Source: Bog-950 sp044228435
GTDB lineage: Bacteria > Bacteroidota > Bacteroidia > Chitinophagales > LD1
DNA length: 64,000 nt
Assembly (NCBI GenBank): GCA_044228435.1
Contig: JBGAUW010000022.1
Coordinates: 1-64,000 of the forward strand
Direction: 5' to 3'
Shown: positions 17,494 to 25,889 of the stretch, one piece after another
How positions within the stretch are numbered: the first letter of the stretch is position 1
Layout: the number at the start of each line of letters is the position of its first letter
Position numbers and translations under genes: made by a program
Notes under the pieces: model-generated
The model's input: only the letters and a program-made list of their open reading frames with translations
What the model was told of the DNA's origin: nothing
Database searches by the model: none

Positions 17494-17808
17494 TCATTCC
17501 CTCTGGGATTTTTGCTTTTCGCACATAAGAAATAAGCATTTACCAGATCTCATCATTCCTAATAGATCACAAGAGAATAGAACGCCGCTCCCCTTAATGT
17601 GTAAGTAGACGCCTCCCACTAAATTTATAAAGTCATGCAAGCCCTCATAATCTTCTGGTCCATTATCTCGGGGAACATTCTTATTTATTTTCGACACTTC
17701 AATTAAAGCTCCTAATGAATACGCTCGGATAAGCGAATCAGAATAACCATTATTTCCTCCAATTCTGCGTTGCTCAGATAGCCAAGCTAGATAGAAAAGC
17801 GTATGCTC
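17494..17808 (-). pseudogene. Unidentified gene fragment, 5' end missing
   Basis: An open frame of 104 codons ending at 17494 reads like real protein: LFYLAWLSEQRRIGGNNG, then SDSLIRAYSLGALIEVSKIN, then EDYEGLHDFINLVGGVYLHI. It is open from a stop at 17809-17811 and has no ATG; only a GTG at 17697 could start a 67-residue product. I do not recognise the family. The setting among other fragments suggests a 3' remnant. Confidence 0.4.
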
Positions 17809-18003
17809 CTAAATTCAAAATGTTTCTATATCATTTTTGTTAGTGTTTAATCCGAGCAATGGATTTAAATTGTTTAACGCGTGATGGTTTGATCAGCCAT
17901 TTCCAATATATATTCTATACTTTAACATCAACCGTTGTCAATTGAAAATTATGCAAACAATTGATGTGCGGGCCAGTTGTTTGCATGTAAAATTCACTCA
18001 GCT

Positions 18004-18248
18004 TTAGTGGGATTGTTCAAAAGGCAAGATAATTGTAAAGGTAGCGCCTTGACCTTCGGCGCTGTTTACATTTATTATTCCGCCATGTCTCTCTACAATT
18101 TTTTTACACAATGCTAAACCTAAGCCTGTTCCAGGATAATGATCTGTACTATGTACTCGTTTAAACAGCTCAAAAACCTCATTTTCAAATTTGGAGTCAA
18201 ACCCAATACCATTATCCGAAACAATTATCTTCACATAGTTCTTACCCT
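18004..18248 (-). pseudogene. Histidine kinase 3' fragment (HATPase domain only)
   Basis: About 80 residues carrying the end of a sensor histidine kinase ATPase domain: SDNGIGFD (G1 box), FELFKRVHSTDH (F box), GTGLGLALCKKIVERHGG (G2 box) and the final GATFTIILPFEQ. The N box, dimerisation/phosphoacceptor domain and all sensor domains are missing. Its upstream sequence (KGKNYVKII) runs straight into a truncated VOC gene at an A6 tract (18248-18253), so the fragment is a deletion or recombination product and cannot function as a kinase. Confidence 0.75.
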
Positions 18249-18562
18249 TTTTTGAATACTGCTAATCTCAATAGCCCCGGCATATTTCGCTCGCTGGAAA
18301 ACCGTGGAAATTTCATTAGTATAAATATACAATTCGCATCTAGGGATTCCATTTCCGGTTGATGGATGCGGTGTTTTCTCAAAAAGAATTTTAGCGATTC
18401 CGACTTCCGGCATCAATCCTAACTTTAAATTTTCAGAAATAATAAATTCTGTCATTCCCGGTACAGCCATGCAAGGTTGTTTACTTAAAACATCAGAATA
18501 GAATTTCGTGCTTCGTTTTTGATTCGCTACGTACAAAATTATTCAAAAGAGGATATCTGCAT
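18249..18562 (-). pseudogene. Truncated VOC-family (glyoxalase-like) gene, copy of the 47764 gene
   Basis: It matches the intact VOC protein at 47764-48162 from MQISS through GMTEFIVSENLKLGLMP and GNGIPRCELYIYTN to SSIQK, roughly 80% identical by eye at DNA level. A one-base deletion near 18545 breaks codons 7-9, and the last ~30 residues (VGYLADLDGHILAFAV in the intact copy) are replaced by histidine kinase sequence. A truncated frame from 18536 to 18231 remains open. Confidence 0.75.
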
Positions 18563-18576
18563 AAGGCTTGTTTTAT

Positions 18577-18732
18577 TTAATCGTCAAATTTAAACTTGTA
18601 AGTGTTCATGTCACCTGTCTTTGACCCGGGGCCACCGCCACTAACCTTACGATCTAAATATAACAGATCTGGACTAGGTAAAAGCTCAATATAAGATGAA
18701 CGCCGAAAAGTAGCAAAATTAGGCTTGAAGGC
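18577..18732 (-). pseudogene. Unidentified 3' gene remnant
   Basis: 51 open codons with no start, containing FATFRRSSYIELLPSPDLLY and GGGPGSKTGDMNTYKFKFDD before TAA at 18577-18579. The codon use and composition look coding. I cannot assign a family. It sits between the VOC fragment and the CcoI promoter. Confidence 0.3.
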
Positions 18733-18802
18733 TTATCATAAAAAAACCGGTAGTTCTTTTTTTTACGACAAAGGTAAGTTGATTTGATAGAGCCACCTTA
18801 CA

Positions 18803-18868
18803 CTGACTTTTATCATATCCCCCTATAATGGGCATCATACCAGTAGCAGCGCAGTTGCTACAACTTTG
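18803..18868 (+). promoter_or_regulatory. Fnr/Crp-like site and promoter box for the DUF2892-ccoI unit
   Basis: CTGACTTTTATCAT at 18803-18816 matches TGAT-n4-ATCA at all but one core base. CAACTTTG at 18861-18868 resembles the Bacteroidota -7 box TAnnTTTG. The site centre is 58.5 bases before the box's last G, exactly the spacing found upstream of ccoS. This is the position expected for a class I activator. Confidence 0.55.
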
Positions 18869-18901
18869 CCGTAGAAATTAATAACTAAAATTTTAATTGC
18901 T

Positions 18902-19099
18902 ATGAAACCAAATGTTGGGTCTGTTGATGGCTATCTGCGCATCCTGTTTTTCCTTGCTTCACTTTGTTATGCTATTCTTATTGGCTGCACGGTTGCATGG
19001 GTAGCCGCAGGCATAGGCGCTATACTATTTACTACATCCGTGCTTATGTGGTGCCCGTTGTTTGCCATGTTTGGCATCAATATGTCGAAGGTATATTAG
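18902..19099 (+). CDS. DUF2892 family small membrane protein
   Basis: A 65-residue protein with two transmembrane helices, matching DUF2892 (YgaP-like C-terminal) proteins: it begins MKPNVGSVDGYLRILFFLAS and has the WCPLFAMFGIN end, with the Cys-Pro before a final loop that is typical. Its role is unknown; family members often sit next to redox or rhodanese genes. It ends three bases before ccoI, so the pair is cotranscribed, suggesting a link to copper loading or oxidase assembly. Confidence 0.8.
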   Translation: MKPNVGSVDGYLRILFFLASLCYAILIGCTVAWVAAGIGAILFTTSVLMWCPLFAMFGINMSKVY

Positions 19100-19102
19100 T
19101 CG

Positions 19103-21544
19103 ATGCCGGCAGACAATAAAATTTCACCGGGGGGTGTAATTACCTTGTGTTACCATTGCGGCGCAAGCTGCAATGGGCACATTGTAGCGTCCTCTAAAGA
19201 ATTTTGTTGCCAGGGTTGCAAAGCGGTTTACGAAATACTGAACAGCAACGAGCTTGGTGACTTTTACAACCTGAACAATAAGCCGGGCGTATCGCTAAAA
19301 AATGTCGTTTCTACTCGATTCGATTACCTGGACGATGAGTTGGTAAAGCGCAGACTTATTAAATTCAGCAATACCGATAGCAGCAAGGTTACTTTGTATA
19401 TACCCAAAATGCACTGTAGCTCGTGTATATATTTACTGGAGAACCTGCACCGCATAAACCCCGCTATTATGGCCAGCCATGTAAACTTTGGCAAGCGGGA
19501 GGTTAGCATAACGTTCAACCATCAAAATATATCGTTGCGGCAGGTAGCAGAACAATTAGGGGCTATAGGCTACGAACCTCTGATACAGCTGGATAGCCTT
19601 AACAGCCCGCCCGCACACAATCCTTTGCGCACCTATTATATAAAAACGGGTGTTGCTTTTTTTGCGTTTGGCAACATTATGCTGCTTAGTTTCCCCGAAT
19701 ACCTTGGGCTGGATGCTTTGAACGAAAGCACATTCTACAGCTTTTTTGGTTATGTAAACTTTGCACTGGCATTACCCGTAATGTTTTATTGCGCCTCGGA
19801 GTTTTTTAGCAGCGCTTACCATGCGCTAAAACAGCGCACCTTAAATATGGATGTGCCCATTGTGCTGGGTATTGTAGCCATGTATGCGCGCAGCAGTTAT
19901 GAGGTATTCTCACATACCGGTGCCGGTTATTTTGATACACTGGCCAGCCTGATACTGCTAATGCTTATTGGCAGGTTGTTCCAAAACAAAACCTACGATT
20001 CGCTTTCGTTTGAGCGCGATTACCAATCCTACTTTCCGGTAGCAGTTACTGTAGTTAATAATGGGATAGAGCAACAAATACCGCTGATAAAGCTACGCAC
20101 ACACGGCCATATACTGGTGCGCAATATGGAGTTGATACCGGCAGATACAATTCTGCTAAAAGGCAACGCCAATATTGATTACAGTTTTGTAACCGGTGAG
20201 GCTACACCTATCCCCAAAAAAGCGGGCGATATGATTTACGCTGGTGGCAAACAGGTAGGTGGGGTAATAGAACTGGAGGTAATTAAAGAGGTTTCGCAAT
20301 CATATCTTACCCAGTTGTGGAACGATGCAGCCTTTGATAAAACCCAACAAAAAAATATCAGCACGCTGGCAACGCAGGTAAGCCGGTGGTTTACACCAGC
20401 TATAATACTAGTAGCTACAGCAGCCATGTTGTTTTGGTGGAATAGGGATTTGCACCGTGCATTAAATGCCTTTACATCAGTGCTTATAATTGCCTGTCCC
20501 TGCGCACTGGCTTTATCTTCGCCGTTTACGTTAGGTAATGTTTTACGTTTACTGGGCCGAAATAAAATTTATTTAAAGAATGCACTCGCTATTGAAAAGC
20601 TGGCGCAGGTAAACGCTATCGTGTTTGATAAAACAGGCACTCTCACCAATACTAAACACGCCAAAATTGATTTTGTAAATCCGAATGAACAACCGGTGCA
20701 GCTTAGTATTGAGGATTTGAAGTTGGTAAAATCGCTGGTGTATCATTCTTCGCACCCGCTTAGCAAAAAAATTAATGAGCTGCTAAACGATTACTCGCGC
20801 TACAACACCGAAGATTTTAAAGAGTCCGAAGGTCGTGGTATTGAAGGCTGGATAAACGAGCACCACGTAAAAATAGGGTCTAAAAAATACATTTACGGCG
20901 AGCATTACCCCGGCGCAAATGCAGAATCGGATTTCAGGCATGCTTCCAAAGTGTATGTATGCATAGATGGTGATGTAAGAGGCTTTTTTATGGTAAAAAA
21001 TGAATACCGTAAGGGTTTCAGCAATTTGATAAGCGGGCTATTGAAAAAGCAGCAGGTATTTATACTTAGCGGCGATAACGATGCCGAGCGCAATTTTTTA
21101 AAACAATACCTGCCGGAGAGTAACCTGCAATTTAACCGTACACCCGGCGGCAAGCTTCAGTTTATAAAAGAGCAGCAGCTAAAGGGCGCACAGGTAATGA
21201 TGGTGGGCGATGGATTGAACGATGCCGGTGCCCTGAAACAGGCTAACGTGGGTATGGTTATAAGCGATGATGTAAATAACTTCTCACCCGCCTGCGATGC
21301 TATTGTAGACGCATCTCAATTTGAAAACATTAGCCGCTTACTGCTGGTTGCCCGTAATAGTATGAAGGTTATAAAACTAAGTTTTGCCATATCGCTGCTA
21401 TACAATTGTGTAGGTATTTACTTTGCCGCACAAGGCACTATGAGCCCCATAGTAGCAGCCATACTAATGCCGCTAAGCTCGGTTACCATTATTGCCTTTA
21501 CTACGCTGAGCTCGGCATATATCAGCAAACAGAATCTTAAATAA
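19103..21544 (+). CDS. ccoI: Copper-translocating P1B-type ATPase for cbb3 oxidase assembly (CcoI/FixI)
   Basis: An 813-residue heavy-metal ATPase exporting Cu(I) across the inner membrane for the CuB site of cbb3 oxidase. The N-terminus carries a cysteine-rich metal domain (CYHCG, CCQGCKAVYEIL) and an HMA domain with MHCSSCIYLLE near residue 110. The membrane and catalytic core shows VTGEATPIP, the ion site CPCALALS, the phosphorylation motif DKTGTLTN, and the hinge GDGLNDAGAL. The two N-terminal metal motifs plus context with ccoS-ccoNOQP-ccoG favour CcoI over CopA. It is convergent with the flavodoxin gene downstream. Confidence 0.92.
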   Translation: MPADNKISPGGVITLCYHCGASCNGHIVASSKEFCCQGCKAVYEILNSNELGDFYNLNNKPGVSLKNVVSTRFDYLDDELVKRRLIKFSNTDSSKVTLYIPKMHCSSCIYLLENLHRINPAIMASHVNFGKREVSITFNHQNISLRQVAEQLGAIGYEPLIQLDSLNSPPAHNPLRTYYIKTGVAFFAFGNIMLLSFPEYLGLDALNESTFYSFFGYVNFALALPVMFYCASEFFSSAYHALKQRTLNMDVPIVLGIVAMYARSSYEVFSHTGAGYFDTLASLILLMLIGRLFQNKTYDSLSFERDYQSYFPVAVTVVNNGIEQQIPLIKLRTHGHILVRNMELIPADTILLKGNANIDYSFVTGEATPIPKKAGDMIYAGGKQVGGVIELEVIKEVSQSYLTQLWNDAAFDKTQQKNISTLATQVSRWFTPAIILVATAAMLFWWNRDLHRALNAFTSVLIIACPCALALSSPFTLGNVLRLLGRNKIYLKNALAIEKLAQVNAIVFDKTGTLTNTKHAKIDFVNPNEQPVQLSIEDLKLVKSLVYHSSHPLSKKINELLNDYSRYNTEDFKESEGRGIEGWINEHHVKIGSKKYIYGEHYPGANAESDFRHASKVYVCIDGDVRGFFMVKNEYRKGFSNLISGLLKKQQVFILSGDNDAERNFLKQYLPESNLQFNRTPGGKLQFIKEQQLKGAQVMMVGDGLNDAGALKQANVGMVISDDVNNFSPACDAIVDASQFENISRLLLVARNSMKVIKLSFAISLLYNCVGIYFAAQGTMSPIVAAILMPLSSVTIIAFTTLSSAYISKQNLK

Positions 21545-21549
21545 AGGAT

Positions 21550-22119
21550 TTAAAGCACCTTAGCAGCAGGCGCTTCAGAGGCATTATTTTGTGTGGCTTT
21601 AACCTGTTGGCAAAACAACTGCGGCGCAGCATTCAGCAGGTGAAAAAGGTTGCTGGGTTTAACGGCATTAAAATCGGTAAGCATTGCTTTTTTATCCTCT
21701 GGTGTTTTAACCAGCCAGGCACCCATTTTCGAAAATATTTTATCGCTTAGGCTTAATTCACTAAAAACTGATTTGCCCTGCAGGTAAAAATGATTGCCGG
21801 GCTTTAGTAAAGCCGGTGGTATGTTATCGGTAAAATATTTTTCAACCTTCTTTGTTTCCGTGGCGGGTGCGGCACCTACAATAAACAACATCAGCTTTTT
21901 GCTGCGCAGGGCAGTTTCGTTTTTATGCAGCCAGTTGCGCAGTAATATTTTACCCATGTATATAGATGAGCCTGCAATTATAAAATCGCATGCGGCCAGT
22001 TCCCTTTGGCTTAGGTGGCTGGCCGGTTTAACTGTTAAGTTAAGCCTCTTGCTTATCCATTGTGCATACTGTTTGGCTGCGCCGTAGCGGCTTTCGTAAA
22101 GTACTATACCGTTTACCAT
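21550..22119 (-). CDS. Flavodoxin-domain protein (HemG-like)
   Basis: A 189-residue flavodoxin-fold protein like menaquinone-dependent protoporphyrinogen oxidase HemG: VLYESRYGAAKQYAQWI is the FMN phosphate loop, FIIAGSSIYMGKIL the second FMN loop, and KKLMLFIVGAAPATE the next strand. I start it at ATG 22119; a TTG at 22140 would add seven residues. It is divergent from ccoS and may support haem synthesis for the oxidase, which is inference. A second, shorter HemG-like gene lies at 47297. Confidence 0.75.
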   Translation of the reverse strand: MVNGIVLYESRYGAAKQYAQWISKRLNLTVKPASHLSQRELAACDFIIAGSSIYMGKILLRNWLHKNETALRSKKLMLFIVGAAPATETKKVEKYFTDNIPPALLKPGNHFYLQGKSVFSELSLSDKIFSKMGAWLVKTPEDKKAMLTDFNAVKPSNLFHLLNAAPQLFCQQVKATQNNASEAPAAKVL

Positions 22120-22167
22120 GGTTATTTGTTTTGTATACAAGGTTGGTAAAGGGGTTACACAAAAAAC

Positions 22168-22233
22168 CTGATTTTAATCAGTTGCCGGGCTTTTGTTTCT
22201 CATAGCCATACAGCCAGCCGCTAAGCACCTTTG
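22168..22233 (+). promoter_or_regulatory. Fnr/Crp-like site and promoter box for the ccoSNOQPGH operon
   Basis: CTGATTTTAATCAG at 22168-22181 is a perfect TGAT-n4-ATCA core. CACCTTTG at 22226-22233 is a near match to TAnnTTTG. Centre-to-box distance is 58.5 bases, identical to the ccoI promoter. The flavodoxin gene reads away from the same gap. Confidence 0.65.
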
Positions 22234-22250
22234 CTGCGTAAAAATTAACC

Positions 22251-22418
22251 ATGCAAGTAATGTTTATCTTAATAGGAATCAGCCTGTTGTTCGCCTTAGG
22301 GTTCCTGGCGGCTTTTATCTACAACGTAATAGCGGGGCAATACGACGACGACTATACACCATCGGTACGAATACTATTCGACAATCCCACTAAACCATCT
22401 TCTAACCACAAAAAATAG
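22251..22418 (+). CDS. ccoS: cbb3 oxidase maturation protein CcoS
   Basis: A 55-residue single-pass membrane protein required for cofactor insertion into cbb3 oxidase. It begins MQVMFILIGISLLFALGFLA and then has the hallmark GQYDDDYTPSVRILFD, matching CcoS. A second ATG at 22260 is possible. It ends three bases before ccoNO. It is the first gene of the oxidase operon. Confidence 0.92.
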   Translation: MQVMFILIGISLLFALGFLAAFIYNVIAGQYDDDYTPSVRILFDNPTKPSSNHKK

Positions 22419-22421
22419 TAT

Positions 22422-24557
22422 ATGCAAGTAGAGAAATTCAGTTATGATAACACCAGCGTGCGCAACTTCGGTATGGCGGCTTTTATATGGGGGGCGGTGG
22501 GTATGTTGGTAGGCCTTATAGTTGCGCTCCAGTTTTTTATTCCCGAACTTAACTTTATAGAGCAGGCCACCTTCGGCCGCCTTCGTCCGCTACATACCAA
22601 TGCCGTAATTTTTGCCTTTGTGGGCAACGGTATTTTCATGGGTGTTTATTATAGCCTTCAGCGTTTATGCAAGGCGCGCATGTGGAGCGATACACTCAGC
22701 AAAATACATTTCTGGGGCTGGCAGTTAATAATTGTGTTTGCCGCCATAACACTGGTGTTCGGTTTTACCAGTGGTAAAGAATATGCGGAGCTGGAATGGC
22801 CCATCGATATTATGATTACGCTGATATGGGCGGTGTTTGGTATAAACATGTTTGGAACCATACTTACACGCCGCGAGCGCCACTTGTATGTTGCTATCTG
22901 GTTTTACATAGCCACCTGGATAACCGTTGCGTTGTTGCATATAGTTAACTCTATAGAAATACCGGTTACCTTGTTTAAAAGCTATAGTGTATATGCAGGT
23001 GTGCAGGATGCGCTGGTGCAGTGGTGGTATGGCCACAATGCGGTAGCTTTCTTTCTTACCACACCATACCTGGGTTTGATGTATTACTTCTTGCCTAAAG
23101 CGGCTAACCGCCCGGTATATTCTTATCGGTTATCTATCATCCACTTCTGGGCGCTGATATTTCTTTACATATGGGCAGGCCCGCACCACTTGCTTTATAC
23201 CGCGCTGCCTGATTGGGCACAATCGCTGGGTACTGTGTTTAGCATAATGCTGATAATGCCAAGCTGGGGCGGTATGATAAACGGCTTACTAACCTTACGT
23301 GGTGCATGGGATAAAGTGCGCGATGATGTAGTTCTTAAATTTTATGTAGTAGCGGTTACCTGTTATGGTATGGCTACTTTCGAAGGTCCCCTGCTTTCTA
23401 TTAAAAGCGTAAACTCTATATCGCATTATACCGACTGGACCATTGCCCACGTACACATTGGCGCATTAGGTTGGAACGGTTTCCTAACCTTCGGTATCTT
23501 GTTCTGGCTGGTGCCGGTTATGTTCCGCACTAAGTTGTATAGTAAGAAACTGGCCAACATACATTTTTGGCTAGGTACCTTAGGCATACTATTTTATGCA
23601 GTGCCGTTGTATTGGGCTGGCTTTACTCAAAGCGCTATGTGGAAAGAATTTACACCAGAAGGCATATTAAAGTATCCCAACTTTTTGGAAACAGTAGCAG
23701 CTATTATGCCTATGTATGTTACGCGCGCAGTTGGCGGTAGTATATATCTGCTGGGTTCTGCCTTTGGTATTTATAATCTTATTAAAACCATGCAGCAGGG
23801 AAGCTTCTTAGCCAACGAGCCTGCCGAAGCACCTGCCATGGAGCCATTAAACGAAGCAAACGAAGGAGGCCATTGGCACCGGTGGATAGAACGCCGCCCG
23901 GTGCAATTACTGGTAGCATCATTTGTGGTTGTGCTTATAGGCGGAGCGATAGAAATGGTGCCCACGTTTTTAATTAAAAGTAACATACCAACTATTACCA
24001 GTGTAAAGCCTTACACTCCGCTTGAGCTACAGGGCCGCGATTTGTATGTGCGCGATGGTTGCCATGTATGCCACTCGCAAATGATACGCCCTTTCCGCAG
24101 CGAGGTGGCCCGTTATGGCGACTACAGCAAAGCCGGTGAGTTTGTATATGACCATCCTTTTCAGTGGGGTAGTAAACGCACCGGCCCGGATTTGGCACGC
24201 GAGGGAGGAAAATACCCCGATAGCTGGCACTTTAACCACATGGACGACCCACGCACTATGAGCCCGGGTTCTATTATGCCGCCATACGCCTTTATGCTGG
24301 ATAATGATTTAGATATTACTACAACGGCTAAAAAAATACGCGTTATGCAAACACTGGGTGTACCATACCCTGTAGGTTATGATAAAATAGCTAACAGCGA
24401 GTTAAATAAGCAAGCCCTGAAGATACAGGGCAGCCTTAAAAAAGATGGTATTAACTGTAGCGAGAAGAAAGAAATTATAGCCATGATAGCCTATCTGCAG
24501 CGCTTAGGTACGGATATTAAAAATCAGCCAACCGTTGCAACAGCAGAGGCTAAATAA
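22422..24557 (+). CDS. ccoNO: Fused cbb3 cytochrome c oxidase subunits I and II (CcoN-CcoO)
   Basis: A 711-residue fusion. Residues 1 to about 480 are CcoN, the haem-copper catalytic subunit: RPLHTNAVIFAF supplies a low-spin haem ligand, WWYGHNAVAF and GPHHLLYTALP the CuB histidines, and IAHVHIGALGWNG the other haem ligands. After a ~35-residue acidic linker and a transmembrane anchor comes CcoO with one c-type haem, RDGCHVCHSQMIRPF, and the GPDLAREGGKYPDSWH and MPPYAFML (Met ligand) motifs. The fusion is the normal Bacteroidota form. It reduces O2 to water at low oxygen with proton pumping. Confidence 0.96.
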   Translation: MQVEKFSYDNTSVRNFGMAAFIWGAVGMLVGLIVALQFFIPELNFIEQATFGRLRPLHTNAVIFAFVGNGIFMGVYYSLQRLCKARMWSDTLSKIHFWGWQLIIVFAAITLVFGFTSGKEYAELEWPIDIMITLIWAVFGINMFGTILTRRERHLYVAIWFYIATWITVALLHIVNSIEIPVTLFKSYSVYAGVQDALVQWWYGHNAVAFFLTTPYLGLMYYFLPKAANRPVYSYRLSIIHFWALIFLYIWAGPHHLLYTALPDWAQSLGTVFSIMLIMPSWGGMINGLLTLRGAWDKVRDDVVLKFYVVAVTCYGMATFEGPLLSIKSVNSISHYTDWTIAHVHIGALGWNGFLTFGILFWLVPVMFRTKLYSKKLANIHFWLGTLGILFYAVPLYWAGFTQSAMWKEFTPEGILKYPNFLETVAAIMPMYVTRAVGGSIYLLGSAFGIYNLIKTMQQGSFLANEPAEAPAMEPLNEANEGGHWHRWIERRPVQLLVASFVVVLIGGAIEMVPTFLIKSNIPTITSVKPYTPLELQGRDLYVRDGCHVCHSQMIRPFRSEVARYGDYSKAGEFVYDHPFQWGSKRTGPDLAREGGKYPDSWHFNHMDDPRTMSPGSIMPPYAFMLDNDLDITTTAKKIRVMQTLGVPYPVGYDKIANSELNKQALKIQGSLKKDGINCSEKKEIIAMIAYLQRLGTDIKNQPTVATAEAK

Positions 24558-24580
24558 ATCATACAAAAAAAACAAATCAT

Positions 24581-24745
24581 ATGTTCTCATTTATTAAAAA
24601 CTATGCTGCTACCATAAACAGTATAGACATATACCCTAAAGTGGCGCTGTTTCTTTTCCTGGCTGTATTTGTAGGTATGATAGTGCTGGCCCTTAAAGCC
24701 GACAAAAAATACATACAGGAAATTGAACATCTGCCGCTTGATTAA
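24581..24745 (+). CDS. ccoQ: cbb3 oxidase small subunit CcoQ
   Basis: A 54-residue membrane peptide from ATG 24581 to TAA 24743-24745: FSFIKNYAATINSI, a single transmembrane helix (VALFLFLAVFVGMIVLAL), then a charged tail KADKKYIQEIEHLPLD. Its position between ccoNO and ccoP and its shape identify it as CcoQ/FixQ, which stabilises the complex. Sequence similarity in this subunit is always weak, so context carries the call. Confidence 0.85.
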   Translation: MFSFIKNYAATINSIDIYPKVALFLFLAVFVGMIVLALKADKKYIQEIEHLPLD

Positions 24746-24769
24746 CAGGAACACCCAAACACAATAGTT

Positions 24770-25879
24770 ATGAAAAAAACAATGCATAAAAACATACTTA
24801 CCGTACTTTCTCTTTTAGTTATTGCAGTTGCCAGCGCACAGCAAACAGAAACAACCAGTGCAGTTTCAACCGCAGGGCCATCGAACGCCCTGCTGTATTT
24901 AATAATGGGGGCCTGCGCAATATTACTACTGGCAGTTGCAATATTGGGCAAAATATTTCTTCGCCTTACCGCTATGGCAATTGATAAACGGATGGGTAAA
25001 ACCATTACCATTCTTCTGCTGTTGTTAGCCACCAATACCCTGTTTGCGCAAAGCAACCCTGGGCAAAAAACATTTGAGTTACCGGTTAGTGGCGAAATAT
25101 TGCTGGGCACCGTAGTGCTACTAGCCGAGTTACTTGTGGTACTATGGATGCTGCTTAAAATTAATGGGTTGCTGAATGAGGTATCGGGCAAGCCAAAAAA
25201 AGTTAGCACGTTTGAGTTACACCTGCCGCGCCTGTTTGAGAATATTAATGCAAGCGTAGCCATTGAAAAAGAAAAAGACATTTTGCTTGACCACGATTAT
25301 GATGGCATACGCGAGCTGGATAACTCGCTGCCACCATGGTGGAAATACAGTTTTTATATCTCAATAGTATGGTCGGTGTTTTACCTGGGTTACTATTATG
25401 TTGGCGGCGGGCCTACTGGTGTAGAAGAATACAAAGCAGAAGTATTACAGGCGCAGATAGAAGTAGAAGCATTTACTAAAAAGAATGCGTTGAACGTGGA
25501 TGAAAACAATGTGCAGCTGGCAGATGCTGCCGGTATACTGGATGGGCTGGATATATTTAAAACTAACTGCGCCGCCTGCCACGGCGCTACCCTGGAGGGT
25601 GGCGTAGGCCCTAATCTTACCGATGATTACTGGCTGCACGGCGGTAACCTTAACGAGGTATTTAAAAGCGTAAAATATGGCTGGCCTGCCAAGGGTATGA
25701 AAAGCTGGCAGAGTGATTTAAGCGCCGTACAAATAAAAAATGTTATAAGCTACATCCACTCCCTGCATGGCAGCAACCCTGCCAATGCCAAAGCTGCACA
25801 AGGCGATTTATATATTGAACCTGGAACAGCTAAACCAGATTCGCTGATTACAGCGGCTGTGGATACACTTAAAAAATAG
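24770..25879 (+). CDS. ccoP: cbb3 oxidase subunit III, mono-haem CcoP
   Basis: A 369-residue membrane-anchored cytochrome c that passes electrons to CcoO. Three hydrophobic segments lie in the first ~150 residues (two of them before the classical part), then the CcoP N-terminal signature DHDYDGIRELDNSLPPWWKY followed by its anchor. There is only one haem c site, CAACHG near residue 268, with Met in GWPAKGMKSW as axial ligand; proteobacterial CcoP has two CXXCH sites. The extra N-terminal hydrophobic region is unusual. Confidence 0.92.
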   Translation: MKKTMHKNILTVLSLLVIAVASAQQTETTSAVSTAGPSNALLYLIMGACAILLLAVAILGKIFLRLTAMAIDKRMGKTITILLLLLATNTLFAQSNPGQKTFELPVSGEILLGTVVLLAELLVVLWMLLKINGLLNEVSGKPKKVSTFELHLPRLFENINASVAIEKEKDILLDHDYDGIRELDNSLPPWWKYSFYISIVWSVFYLGYYYVGGGPTGVEEYKAEVLQAQIEVEAFTKKNALNVDENNVQLADAAGILDGLDIFKTNCAACHGATLEGGVGPNLTDDYWLHGGNLNEVFKSVKYGWPAKGMKSWQSDLSAVQIKNVISYIHSLHGSNPANAKAAQGDLYIEPGTAKPDSLITAAVDTLKK

Positions 25880-25889
25880 GGGAAAAAAA

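Noticed and set aside
19103..21544. General copper exporter CopA
   Set aside because: The double cysteine-rich N-terminus and position next to ccoS-ccoNOQP-ccoG fit CcoI better.
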